From: Elusimicrobiota bacterium
Lineage (GTDB): Bacteria > Elusimicrobiota > Elusimicrobia > UBA1565 > UBA9628
Reading direction: 5' to 3'
DNA length: 51,995 nt
Assembly (NCBI GenBank): GCA_016212825.1
Contig: JACRDS010000084.1
Span: 1-51,995, forward strand
Shown piece after piece: positions 8,972 to 18,214 of the stretch. The position numbers and the translations under genes were made by a program. The notes under the pieces are model-generated. The model saw nothing but the letters and a program-made list of their open reading frames with translations. It searched no databases and had not been told where the DNA came from. How positions within the stretch are numbered: the first letter of the stretch is position 1; each line of letters begins with the position of its first letter.

Positions 8972-10898
8972 ACAGGCTGGTCAGCAGCAGGAACTGCGCC
9001 GCGTGCGCGCCGGTCGGCAGCGAGACCGCGATGCGCGAGCGGTAGGCCGCGAGCTTCTCGCAGAGTTCCCGCGCCGCCGCCTCTTCCATGGTGCGCACCC
9101 GCGCCAGGTCCAGCACCAGCCGGCCCCGGGTCTGCTCCAGGTGCGCCTTGAGGCGCGCGGAGAGCTCCGCGCCGTGGGCGTGCCGCAGGATGCCGTCGAG
9201 GCGGACCAGCAGCTCACGGCGCGACGGTGCCGCGTAGGCGCGCAGGCTCAGGCCCTCCCACTTCTGGCCGAACCTCTCGTTGAGCCAGGCCGGGGCGAAG
9301 CCCTCGGGCGGCAGGCGGTAGGCGTGGCGCTCGAGCTTCGGATGCTGGAAGGCGTTGAGGCGCAGCTTGAGCCCGGTCCAGAGCGCCAGGCCGGCCGCGG
9401 CCCAGGCCAGGAGCCTCTCGGAGGCGGTCGGCCGCCCGAACTCGGCGTGCACGCGGCGCCGCAACGCGGCCACCCAGCGCCGCGAAGATGAGTTCGGGCC
9501 GAAGAGCTCTCCGGCCAGAAAGATCGGGTAGGCCTTGCGCAGCTCCTCCGCGAAGCGCGCGGCCTTGAGCCGCAGGAACGGCTGGGGCGAGTCCTTGTGC
9601 GCGAGCCAGCCGCGCAGCATGGTGTCGGCCACGCGGTAGATGGACGGGCCCAGCCGCGCGAACTCGGTCTTGAAGCAGCGGTCCTGGGCGCCCTCGATCT
9701 GCGCGGCCGACATGGTCGGGTGGCTGGTCAGGGACTCGAAGCCGCTGGCGTCGTGCCAGTACCGGGCCGGGTCCTGGGCGTAGTGCTCGCGCAGGGTGCC
9801 GCCGGCCTTGACCCGCTCGTAGAGCGGGGTGCCGGGGTTGGGGTTGTAGATCATGAACTGCGAGAGGTCGGGGCGCAGGGCCAGGAGCCCGGCCAGCTCC
9901 GAATCGATGACCGCGGGGGACTGGTAGTCGAAGCCCACGATCATGGAGGCGAGTATGGTGATGCCGTTGTCGTGGAGGCCGCGGAAGATCTCCTCGGGGG
10001 ATCGGCCCACGCGCTTGTCGTAGCCGGAGCGCGTCCCTTCGTAGCCGATCCAGACCCCGTCGATGCCCATGGCGAGCAGCTCCTGGGGCTCGTAGAGGCT
10101 CAACGCCTTCATGCTGGCGAAGACGAAGATGGAGAGGGCCTTGCCCCCGGCCGCGACCAGGTCGCGGAACTCCAGGGCCCGCCGCCGGTCGAGGAGGAAC
10201 TCCTCGTCGAGTATGGTGAACTGCGCCGCGGGGTTGATGGCCAGGTGCTCCTGGACCACCGCGTAGACCTGCGCGCCGGTCTCGAGCAGGGGCAGGTGCT
10301 GGCGCTTGAAGAAATGCGAAGTGGAGCAGAAATCGCAGCCGTTGGGGCAGCCCAGGCCGGCGAAGATCATCCCGGTGTAGGAGACGGTCTGGGAGAAGAC
10401 CTTCAGGCGGCTCTCCGTGACGGGGTGCTTGTGGCGCGCCAGCGGCGGCTGGCCGAGCAGTCCGCGCATGAAGGCCACGCCCTCGCCGCGGCAGACGTGG
10501 TCAGCGTAGGGGGCCAGGGCCTCTTCGGGCAGAACCGTGCCGTAGCCGCCCAGGACGATCTGGCTCTGCGGGGCGTGCTCGCGCACGAGCCGGGCCAGCT
10601 CCTTCATCTTGTGGTAGGTGACGACGATGAAGGAGATGCCCACGTAGTCATAGCCTTTCTTCAGCTCCCGGATGAACTCCTCTTTAGAGGGATAGTGCAG
10701 CACGACGGTCGGGTTCTCCAGGTTCTCGGCGATGTAGTCGAGCGAGAACTGCTTGTGGACGGCGCGCGGGGAGAACATGCCCTGGGCGCGGGTGACCTGC
10801 GCGTGCAGGAGCTCGTAGCCGACGCTCTCGGCGTCGCCGTAGGCGGTGCCCAACGGCCGCGCCACGCTGGTCAGCAGGAGTCTGGGTTCCATTCTCAT
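8949..10898 (-). CDS. Cobalamin-binding-type radical SAM protein with C-terminal STAS-like domain
   Basis: N-terminal KKGYDYVGISFIVVTYHKMKELARLVREHAPQSQIVLGGYG; GLGCPNGCDFCSTSHFF (CxxxCxxC); C-terminal LLVRLDGILRHAHGAELSARLKAHLEQTRGRLVLDLARVRTMEEAAARELCEKL. Confidence 0.85.
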   Translation of the reverse strand: MRMEPRLLLTSVARPLGTAYGDAESVGYELLHAQVTRAQGMFSPRAVHKQFSLDYIAENLENPTVVLHYPSKEEFIRELKKGYDYVGISFIVVTYHKMKELARLVREHAPQSQIVLGGYGTVLPEEALAPYADHVCRGEGVAFMRGLLGQPPLARHKHPVTESRLKVFSQTVSYTGMIFAGLGCPNGCDFCSTSHFFKRQHLPLLETGAQVYAVVQEHLAINPAAQFTILDEEFLLDRRRALEFRDLVAAGGKALSIFVFASMKALSLYEPQELLAMGIDGVWIGYEGTRSGYDKRVGRSPEEIFRGLHDNGITILASMIVGFDYQSPAVIDSELAGLLALRPDLSQFMIYNPNPGTPLYERVKAGGTLREHYAQDPARYWHDASGFESLTSHPTMSAAQIEGAQDRCFKTEFARLGPSIYRVADTMLRGWLAHKDSPQPFLRLKAARFAEELRKAYPIFLAGELFGPNSSSRRWVAALRRRVHAEFGRPTASERLLAWAAAGLALWTGLKLRLNAFQHPKLERHAYRLPPEGFAPAWLNERFGQKWEGLSLRAYAAPSRRELLVRLDGILRHAHGAELSARLKAHLEQTRGRLVLDLARVRTMEEAAARELCEKLAAYRSRIAVSLPTGAHAAQFLLLTSLFKTYHGG

Positions 10899-10904
10899 AC
10901 CCCA

Positions 10905-10934
10905 TTGTAACAACTCTGCGAGTCTTCATATCAT
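10905..10934 (+). promoter_or_regulatory. Promoter of asnB-like gene
   Basis: TTGTAA (10905-10910), 18-nt spacer, TATCAT (10929-10934), ATG at 10944. It overlaps a minus-strand TACAAT (10909-10904) for the divergent radical SAM gene. Confidence 0.5.
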
Positions 10935-10943
10935 TGCAGGAGC

Positions 10944-12845
10944 ATGTGCGGCATCTGCGGCATCGTCTATAAGGACGGCACTTCCCCGGACCAGGGACGG
11001 CTCAAGGCCGCCAACGACCGGCTCACCCACCGCGGCCCGGACGACGAGGGATTCTATATCGACGGCCCGGCAGGCCTGGGCATGCGGCGCCTGGCCATCA
11101 TCGACCTCAACACCGGCCACCAGCCCATCTCCTCGGCGGACGGCCGCTGCACCATCGTCTTCAACGGCGAGATCTACAACTTCCTGGAGCTGCGCGAAGA
11201 GCTCGAGTCCCAGGGCTATGTCTTCCGCACCAAGACCGACACGGAGGCCATACTCGCCCTCTACGAGAGGCTGGGCACCGGCTGCGTCAAGCGCCTGCGC
11301 GGCATGTTCGCCATCGCCATCTGGGACAAGAGCGAGCAGAGCCTCTTCATCGCCCGCGACCGCATCGGCAAGAAGCCCTTGGTGTACACGGAGCAGGGGG
11401 GCTTCCTCGCCTTCGCCTCGGAGTTGCGCTCCCTCTTCGTCTGGCCGGGCGTGCCGCGCGAAGTCGACCCCGAGGCCATAGACCTCTTCCTCTCCCTCCA
11501 GTACATCCCTTCTCCCAAGACCATCTACAGCGGGGTCAAGAAGCTGCCCCCGGGGCACTTCCTCCTCCACCGCAAGGGGAAGACCGTGGTCGAACGCTAC
11601 TGGGACATCCCCGTGGGCCAGCCCCCCATCACCGCGGACGTGGAGGAGGCCAAGCGCATCGTGGTGGACAAGCTGCGCGAGGCCGTGCGCCTGCGCCTCA
11701 TCTCGGACGTGCCCCTGGGAGCCTTCCTCTCCGGGGGGGTCGATTCCTCGATCATCGTAGCCCTGATGGCCGAGATGTCCTCCCAGCCGGTCAAGACCTT
11801 CTCCATCGGCTTCGACGAGGCCGAGTTCTCGGAGCTTCGTTTCGCCAAGGAGGTCGCCCGGCGCTACGGCTGCGAGCACACCGAGTTCGTGGTCAAGCCC
11901 GAGATGGCCGACGTGCTGCCCAAGCTCGCCTGGCATTACGGCGAGCCTTACGCCGACCCTTCAGCCTTGCCTTCCTATTACGTGGCTCGCGAGACCCGGC
12001 GCTTCGTCACCGTGGCCCTCAACGGCGACGGCGGCGACGAGAACTTCGCCGGCTACGTGCGCTACTTCGCCATGAAGCTGGCCCGCTATTTCGACCTCAT
12101 GCCCGGCCCGGCGCGCTCGGCGCTGCGCTCCGGCGCGGAACTCCTGCCCGACTGGCGCGCGCCCTACGGCTTCTCCTGGCGCCTCAAGCGCTTCCTGCGC
12201 TCCGCCCTCTTCACCGACCTGCCCCGGCGTCATCTCAAGATGATCTGCTACTTCACGGAGGAGGATAAGGAGGGCTTCTACTCTCCCGATTTCGCGGCCC
12301 GGCTCGGCGCGGCCCGGGGCGCGGCCCAAGGCTACATGGAGAGGGCTTTCGCCGCCTGCCCGGACGAGGACTTCGTCAACCGCATGCTCTACGTGGACTT
12401 CAAGACCTATCTCCCGGAATGCCTCATGGCCAAGATGGACATCGCGGCCATGGCCAATTCCCTGGAGGGGCGCTCGCCCTTCCTGGACCACGAGTTCGTG
12501 GAGACCGTCTTCCGCATGCCCGGGGATTGGAAGCTCCGGGGCCTGCGCGGCCACAAGTGGCTCCTCAAGGAGGCTTTCCGCGACAAGCTCCCGCCCCTCA
12601 TCTTCAACCGGGGCAAGATGGGTTTCGGCATACCCCTGGGCTCATGGTTCCGCGGCCCGCTCAAGGACTACTGGGCCGACCATGCGCTCGGAGCCAAGGC
12701 CTTGGCGCGGGGGTATTTCCAGGAGGCGGCCCTGCGGCGCCTCTGGGACGAGCACCAGAGCGGGCGGCGGGACCACGGCTACCGCCTCTGGGCCCTGCTC
12801 ATGCTGGAACTCTGGCATGAGGCCTGTCTCGAGAAGGGACAATAG
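10944..12845 (+). CDS. asnB: Asparagine synthase (glutamine-hydrolyzing)
   Basis: MCGICGIVYKDG (N-terminal nucleophile Cys), RLAIIDLNTGHQPISSADGRCTIVFNGEIYNF, LSGGVDSSIIVALMAE, SLEGRSPFLDHEFVE. Confidence 0.95.
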   Translation: MCGICGIVYKDGTSPDQGRLKAANDRLTHRGPDDEGFYIDGPAGLGMRRLAIIDLNTGHQPISSADGRCTIVFNGEIYNFLELREELESQGYVFRTKTDTEAILALYERLGTGCVKRLRGMFAIAIWDKSEQSLFIARDRIGKKPLVYTEQGGFLAFASELRSLFVWPGVPREVDPEAIDLFLSLQYIPSPKTIYSGVKKLPPGHFLLHRKGKTVVERYWDIPVGQPPITADVEEAKRIVVDKLREAVRLRLISDVPLGAFLSGGVDSSIIVALMAEMSSQPVKTFSIGFDEAEFSELRFAKEVARRYGCEHTEFVVKPEMADVLPKLAWHYGEPYADPSALPSYYVARETRRFVTVALNGDGGDENFAGYVRYFAMKLARYFDLMPGPARSALRSGAELLPDWRAPYGFSWRLKRFLRSALFTDLPRRHLKMICYFTEEDKEGFYSPDFAARLGAARGAAQGYMERAFAACPDEDFVNRMLYVDFKTYLPECLMAKMDIAAMANSLEGRSPFLDHEFVETVFRMPGDWKLRGLRGHKWLLKEAFRDKLPPLIFNRGKMGFGIPLGSWFRGPLKDYWADHALGAKALARGYFQEAALRRLWDEHQSGRRDHGYRLWALLMLELWHEACLEKGQ

Positions 12846-12855
12846 GGGCTCGGCC

Positions 12856-15270
12856 ATGGACGGATCCCTGGAACTGACGGTCCTCCTCCCGGCCCGCGAT
12901 GAGGGGGCGCACCTGGCCCAGGTCCTCACCGACGTCCGCGCCGCCGCGGCCCGACTCACCGGCTCTTTCGAGATCCTCGTGGTGGACGGGGGCTCCCGCG
13001 ACCAGACGGTGTCCGCGGCCGAGACCGCCGGGGCGCGCGTCCTGCGTCAGCGCGGGCGGGGCTACGGGCAGGCCGTCCGCGAGGGCCTCGACGCGGCGCG
13101 CGGGCGCTGGGTCCTGGCCATGGACGCGGACGGCTCCCACCCCGTGCGCTACTTCGCCGACCTCTGGGAACGGCGGGGAGACTGCGAACTGGTCATCGCT
13201 TCGCGCTTCGTGCCGGGCGGGGCGGCCCGCATGTCCTGGTATCGCTACGGACTGAGCCGCCTCCTCAATGCGGTGACCCGACGGGTCCTGGATTGGACCA
13301 TCCACGATTCTTCGAGCGGCCTGCGCCTCTACCGGCGCGAGGCGGCGGCGGGCCTGCCCCTGCGGGCCGAGGATTTCTCGGTCCAGCAGGAGGTCCTGGC
13401 GCATATCCTGGGCCGCGGCGGCCGGGCCGTCGAGGTCCCTTTCCTCTATGAGCCGCGCCTGAGCGGAGAGTCCAAGGCTGACGTGGCCCTTCTGGCGAGG
13501 CGCTATCTGGCCATGCTGGCCCGCCTGCGGGGCATGCGCGGCGGCTGGGCCGGCCCGGCCGCTCTTGTCGCTGCGCTGGCCCTGGGCCTGATCGCGGGCC
13601 TCATGGGCATCTCCTGGGGTCTGCCGGGGCCCCAGCGTTGGCGGGCCTTCCCCGAAGCCATGCGCAGGGACCCGGAGTCGGCACGCCGGCTCAAGGAAAG
13701 CTGGCAGAGGCTCTACGAAGGGATCGAGAAGACGCACCGCGAGGTCAAGGGCGAAGAGCCTGTGACCCGCGTGCAGGGAGTCGAGGAGATCCGGCCGGGC
13801 TGGAACTGGCCGCCGGACAAGCTCGTCAACTCCTACCGATCCTTGCTCATGCGCTCGGAGAACCCGGACGAGCAGAAGCTCTTCGTCATGCTCTCCCGGA
13901 TGCGGCCCTGGCGCATGGAGTTCCAGCCGCTCTACCTGCACTACGGCGGCGGCTTCATCTATCCGCTGGGCGTCTTCCTGGCCGCGGCCAAGCTCCTGGG
14001 CGCGGCGATGCTGGTCCCCGACCTGGCCCATTACCTGCTCCATCCGGAAGACATGGCGCGGCTCTACTTGCTAGGGCGCCTGTTCGTGCTCCTGTTCCAA
14101 CTGGGAGCGCTCTGGGTCCTTTACGACCTGGGCCGGCGGCTCTCCGGCCCGCTGACAGGTTTCTGCGCCGCGGCATTCTACACCTTGATGCCGTTGTTCG
14201 TCGGCCAGAGCCATACGGGCAAGCCGCATCCCTATTCCGCGTTCTGGGCCCTGGCCGCGGCGCGCGGCCTGTTCCTGGCTTTCGAGAGCGGGGCGCGGCG
14301 TCAGTATGTGTTCGCCGGCCTGTGCCTGGGCATGGCGGCCGGGGCCAACTCCTCCTTCGCCTGCCTGGCTTTCCTGCCCCTGCTGGTCTGGCTCCTGAGG
14401 CGCCAGGAGCGGCCCGGCGGCTGGCGCGACGCGCTGCTGGCCATGGCCGCGGCCGGCGGAGTCTACGCCGCGACCAATCCTTACGTCTTCATAGCCACGC
14501 GGGACTACCTCTGGGAGACCACGGTCTATCCGGGCAGCGTGCGCGACTTCAGCGGCAACCTCGCGTCCCTGCTGGGGCCCTGGTCCTGGGCCGGTCTGGG
14601 GCCGGGGCTTTACCTTGCCTGTGCCGCGGGGTTCTTCGTGGCGCTCCTGCGTCCGGACCCGAAGCGGCGCATGCTGGCCCTGTCTCTGGCCTGCGGCTTC
14701 GGGGTCTTATGGCTGTTCCTGGCTAAGTTCTGGGGATTCCTCAGCCCCTCAGGCCTGCGCTTCTTCATGCCCTTCTATGCCTTGGCCGGCCTTCTGGCCG
14801 CCGACTGCGTCTGCTCGCTCCGGAACCGTTGGGTCAAGACCTTGATCCTGATGCTCGTCTTCGTCGACTGCGGCCTGCGCTCCTGGGTCTATCTGCGCAA
14901 CTTCCAGCTCGACGCGGGCCCGCGCTCCACGCGGGAGCAGGCCGCGGACTGGATCGAGGCCAACATCCCCGCGGGAGCGACCGTGGGCCTGCCCCGCTAT
15001 CCTCAGCCCGCCCATACTCCGCCGTTCCGCTATGACCGCCACCGCCTGCTCATCTTCGAAAAGCCGGAGCTCCTCAAGCCGGCGCAACGTCCTGAGTTCC
15101 TGGTGACCGACGCTGCCAATCGGGCCGTACTCGGCTCTTTGACCGGAGCGGGCGGGTATCAGCTCATCCAGGGATTCCAGAGCTATCGCGCCGGCTGGGC
15201 GGATGTCCAGGACGATGATTTCCCCAACGCCGGCTTCTTCATCTACCAGAAGCAGAAGCCACCCCGGTGA
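12856..15270 (+). CDS. GT2 (polyprenyl-phosphate-sugar synthase-like) fused to GT-C-type membrane domain
   Basis: N-terminal LTVLLPARDEGAHLAQVL..VVDGGSRDQTV..AMDADGSHPVRY; C-terminal multi-TM region (WGLPGPQRWRAF..LYLHYGGGFIYPLGVFLAAAKLL..). 804 aa from ATG 12856. Confidence 0.82.
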   Translation: MDGSLELTVLLPARDEGAHLAQVLTDVRAAAARLTGSFEILVVDGGSRDQTVSAAETAGARVLRQRGRGYGQAVREGLDAARGRWVLAMDADGSHPVRYFADLWERRGDCELVIASRFVPGGAARMSWYRYGLSRLLNAVTRRVLDWTIHDSSSGLRLYRREAAAGLPLRAEDFSVQQEVLAHILGRGGRAVEVPFLYEPRLSGESKADVALLARRYLAMLARLRGMRGGWAGPAALVAALALGLIAGLMGISWGLPGPQRWRAFPEAMRRDPESARRLKESWQRLYEGIEKTHREVKGEEPVTRVQGVEEIRPGWNWPPDKLVNSYRSLLMRSENPDEQKLFVMLSRMRPWRMEFQPLYLHYGGGFIYPLGVFLAAAKLLGAAMLVPDLAHYLLHPEDMARLYLLGRLFVLLFQLGALWVLYDLGRRLSGPLTGFCAAAFYTLMPLFVGQSHTGKPHPYSAFWALAAARGLFLAFESGARRQYVFAGLCLGMAAGANSSFACLAFLPLLVWLLRRQERPGGWRDALLAMAAAGGVYAATNPYVFIATRDYLWETTVYPGSVRDFSGNLASLLGPWSWAGLGPGLYLACAAGFFVALLRPDPKRRMLALSLACGFGVLWLFLAKFWGFLSPSGLRFFMPFYALAGLLAADCVCSLRNRWVKTLILMLVFVDCGLRSWVYLRNFQLDAGPRSTREQAADWIEANIPAGATVGLPRYPQPAHTPPFRYDRHRLLIFEKPELLKPAQRPEFLVTDAANRAVLGSLTGAGGYQLIQGFQSYRAGWADVQDDDFPNAGFFIYQKQKPPR

Positions 15271-18167
15271 CTCCACGCAAAGCCCTGCTCAGCCGGGAAG
15301 TCCGGGAGAACTTCGGCGCAGCGGTCCTGTTCGGCGTCGCGGTCCTGGCCCTGGCGGGACAGCTCGGCCAATGGGCGGCTGAGCCAGCGGGCTGGGGCTG
15401 CGGGTCCGGCGATTCCCACGCCGCGCAGGGCGAGGCGCTCATCCACGGCCTGCCCGACGGACAGGTCGCGCAGAGCATGCCCGGCGCCAGCGTGCCCAAC
15501 GCCCTGCTCTGCGGCCATGCCGGCTTCGCGGTCCAGGTCGCGGCTCGCGGCCTGGGCCTGCTGGCCGCCGCGACCCTGGTCTTCGTCCTGGGTTGCCTGC
15601 TCCATTCGCCGCTGTGCGGCGGCCTGGTCGCGTTGGGATTCGCCCTCTCTCCAGCGCCGCCCCTTTATTGGGACCGCTGGCTCTACACCCTCCATGTCCT
15701 GCTCGTGGCCGGGGCCCTGGCTTGGCGCGCCCAAGCCCCGTCTTTCGGCCGCAGCCTCATCCTGGGCCTCGCGATCGGCATGAGCCTGTTCGTGCTCTCG
15801 CCCCTGTTCCTCCTGCCCCTGGTCCTGCTCTTCGAGGTCTGGCGGCAGAAGGGCGGCGGCCGTCCGGCGCAGGGGCTGGCGGTATGCCTCGCCCCGCTCC
15901 TGTTCCTGCTGCCTTGGGCGCTGATGAACCATCGCCTGGGCCACGGCTGGGTGTTCCTGGAGGCGGGCCGAGCCCGGGCGAACATCATCACCGGCGCTCT
16001 GGGTTTCGTGTCCACCGGGCAGACCGTCTGGAACGTGCTGCTGCCTGGCCGAGGGGGCGGAGACGGCGCCCTCGGCTGGGCCGTCTCCGAGGTGCTGAGC
16101 CGTCCCGGGGAATACCTGCCGGCCTGCGCGCGGAGGCTGGCCCTGGCGCTCTCCTACCATCCCATCCTGTGGGCCGGCGGCTTGGCCGCGCTCTGTCTCG
16201 GCTGGCGGCGCGACGGGCTCAGGCAGCTCGGCTGGCTGGCGCTTTACTTCCTCGGCATCCATTGCCTCATGCCAGTGGAGGAGCGCTACTTCGAGCCGCT
16301 GGTGCCGGTGCTCATGACCATGTCTGCCTGGGCGGTCCTTTCCCGGTTGCCGGCCGCAGCCCCCGCCGGGGGCCAGCGCGCGGCCGCGGCGGCGCTGGCT
16401 GGGGTCGGCGCGCTGCTGCTGGCCGTGCAGGTCTACGCGCAGGGACTGGTCCTCGCTTATCCTGCCCGGGCAGCCGGGCCCGACGCTTTTGGACGGGAGC
16501 TGGCGCGGCGCCCCGGCGAGGCTTGGCTGTGGTACGAGCACGGCCGCCGGCGCCTCGGCCGGGGAGAGGGCGGCGGGGCCGCCGAGGACCTGGGACGGGC
16601 CCTGGCGCTGTCGCCCCGGTGGGCGGAGCCGCGCCTGCCCTACCTCTGGGCGCGGATGCTCGGCCGCGGTCCGGGGACGGAGTTCTGGGCGCGCCTGGCG
16701 CCGGAGACCGGCGACCCGCTCGCCGCGGTGCAGGGCTACGCGGTGCGCGTCCTGCACGGCCTCGACAACGGCCGCGTCCCGGCGGCGCGTGAGGCGCGGG
16801 AACTCATGCGGGACCGGATCGCCGGCCTGGCGGCGTTCACGCGGGAAGCCGACCGGGCGCGTCTAGAGAGGCTGCGGGCCGATTGGGCGAGGTTCGAGTC
16901 GGAACGCCTGGAGGAGGCCGCCGTCCTGTGGCCCGAGGCCCGGCGGGCGGAGCTCTTGAAGCGGGCTCGTCCGCTCCTCGCCGAGCCGCCTCTGGCGCCG
17001 GCGCGCCGGGCCGGGCTGTGGTTGGGCGAGGCGCAGCGCTCCGCGCGCGCCGGCCTGCGCGAGGGGGCCCTGGTATCCCTGGAGGCGGCGCGGCGCCTGG
17101 GGCTGGCCCCGGCGCAGAGGCTGACTTGCGCGCGCCTGCTGCTGAGCCTCGGGGAATACGCGCGGGCGGCGCAGGTCCTGAGCCGTTCCGGGCCGCCGGC
17201 TCCCGCCGAACTCGACCTCCTCATGGAAGCGGCCCGGGCCGCCCGGGCCCAAGGCCAGGCGGTCCTGGCCGAGCAGATCCTGGATCTCTGCGACCGGGGG
17301 GCCGTCTCCGTCCCGCGGGCCCTCGCCGCGGCTGGGCTCTATCGGGACTGGGGCCGGCCAGCGGACGGAGTCGCGCTCCTGCGGCGGGCCTTGGCCGGGC
17401 ATCCCCGCGACGCCAGGCTACTGCTGGAGCTCGGCGCGGCCGAGGCGCGGACCGGACAGAGAGCGCAGGCTCGGGAGGCTCTGGCCGCCCTCGAGCGCCT
17501 CGACCTCGATGGGTCTCAGGCGTGCCGGGCGGCGCGCCTGGCCGTGGACCTCCGGGCCGCGGCCGCGGGCATGCTCGGGCGCGCCATGAAGAAGGGGCGC
17601 TGCGATGCGGGGCTGCTCCTGGACGCGGCCGCGGCGGCCCGGGACGCGGGCCGGCGGGCCGAAGGGCTGGAGGCCTTGAGGCTGACGGCCGGCATTGCGC
17701 TCACTCCGGAGCAGATCCTCTCGGCTGCCAGGCTCCATGTCGAACTGGGCGGACCGGCCCGCGCGGGGCGGGTGGAATCGGATGCGGAGGAGCGGTGGCG
17801 CGCGGCCATCGCGCATCAGCGTCTGGGCGAATACCCGCAGGCTCTGACGCTCCTGGACCGCCTGGTCCGCGAGCAGCCCGGCGGGGCGCGCTGGCTCGGC
17901 GATCGCGGCGTGCTCCACCTGCTTATGGGGAAGCGCGAGGCGGGAGTGCGCGACCTCCAGAAAGCCATCGCGCTGGACCCCGGCTTCCTGTCGCCTTACC
18001 TGAGCCTGGGGGGGCTCTATGAGTCCGAGGGACGGCGGCAAGACGCCCTGAGGCTCTACGAGGCGGCTCTGGCGCGGACCGTCCCTGCCGGGGCGCCCGC
18101 AGACCGGGGGCTCCAGGAGCGCATCCGTTCCGAGAGGAGACGGCTCCTCGCTGAGCCTCAACGGTAG
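15267..18167 (+). CDS. Multi-TM GT-C-like protein with long C-terminal TPR region
   Basis: GTG start overlaps previous stop (GTGA). N-terminal TM segments, then repeats ending DLQKAIALDPGFLSPYLSLGGLYESEGRRQDALRLYEAAL. Confidence 0.75.
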   Translation: MTPRKALLSREVRENFGAAVLFGVAVLALAGQLGQWAAEPAGWGCGSGDSHAAQGEALIHGLPDGQVAQSMPGASVPNALLCGHAGFAVQVAARGLGLLAAATLVFVLGCLLHSPLCGGLVALGFALSPAPPLYWDRWLYTLHVLLVAGALAWRAQAPSFGRSLILGLAIGMSLFVLSPLFLLPLVLLFEVWRQKGGGRPAQGLAVCLAPLLFLLPWALMNHRLGHGWVFLEAGRARANIITGALGFVSTGQTVWNVLLPGRGGGDGALGWAVSEVLSRPGEYLPACARRLALALSYHPILWAGGLAALCLGWRRDGLRQLGWLALYFLGIHCLMPVEERYFEPLVPVLMTMSAWAVLSRLPAAAPAGGQRAAAAALAGVGALLLAVQVYAQGLVLAYPARAAGPDAFGRELARRPGEAWLWYEHGRRRLGRGEGGGAAEDLGRALALSPRWAEPRLPYLWARMLGRGPGTEFWARLAPETGDPLAAVQGYAVRVLHGLDNGRVPAAREARELMRDRIAGLAAFTREADRARLERLRADWARFESERLEEAAVLWPEARRAELLKRARPLLAEPPLAPARRAGLWLGEAQRSARAGLREGALVSLEAARRLGLAPAQRLTCARLLLSLGEYARAAQVLSRSGPPAPAELDLLMEAARAARAQGQAVLAEQILDLCDRGAVSVPRALAAAGLYRDWGRPADGVALLRRALAGHPRDARLLLELGAAEARTGQRAQAREALAALERLDLDGSQACRAARLAVDLRAAAAGMLGRAMKKGRCDAGLLLDAAAAARDAGRRAEGLEALRLTAGIALTPEQILSAARLHVELGGPARAGRVESDAEERWRAAIAHQRLGEYPQALTLLDRLVREQPGGARWLGDRGVLHLLMGKREAGVRDLQKAIALDPGFLSPYLSLGGLYESEGRRQDALRLYEAALARTVPAGAPADRGLQERIRSERRRLLAEPQR

Positions 18168-18176
18168 GCGGCGGGT

Positions 18177-18193
18177 TCTCGGCTTCGCCGAGA
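18177..18193. repeat. Small inverted repeat TCTCGGC-TTC-GCCGAGA upstream of the 18199 -10 box
   Basis: 7-bp perfect arms, 3-nt loop, between two genes. Confidence 0.6.
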
Positions 18194-18214
18194 TGCGCTA
18201 TAATGGACAGCGTC

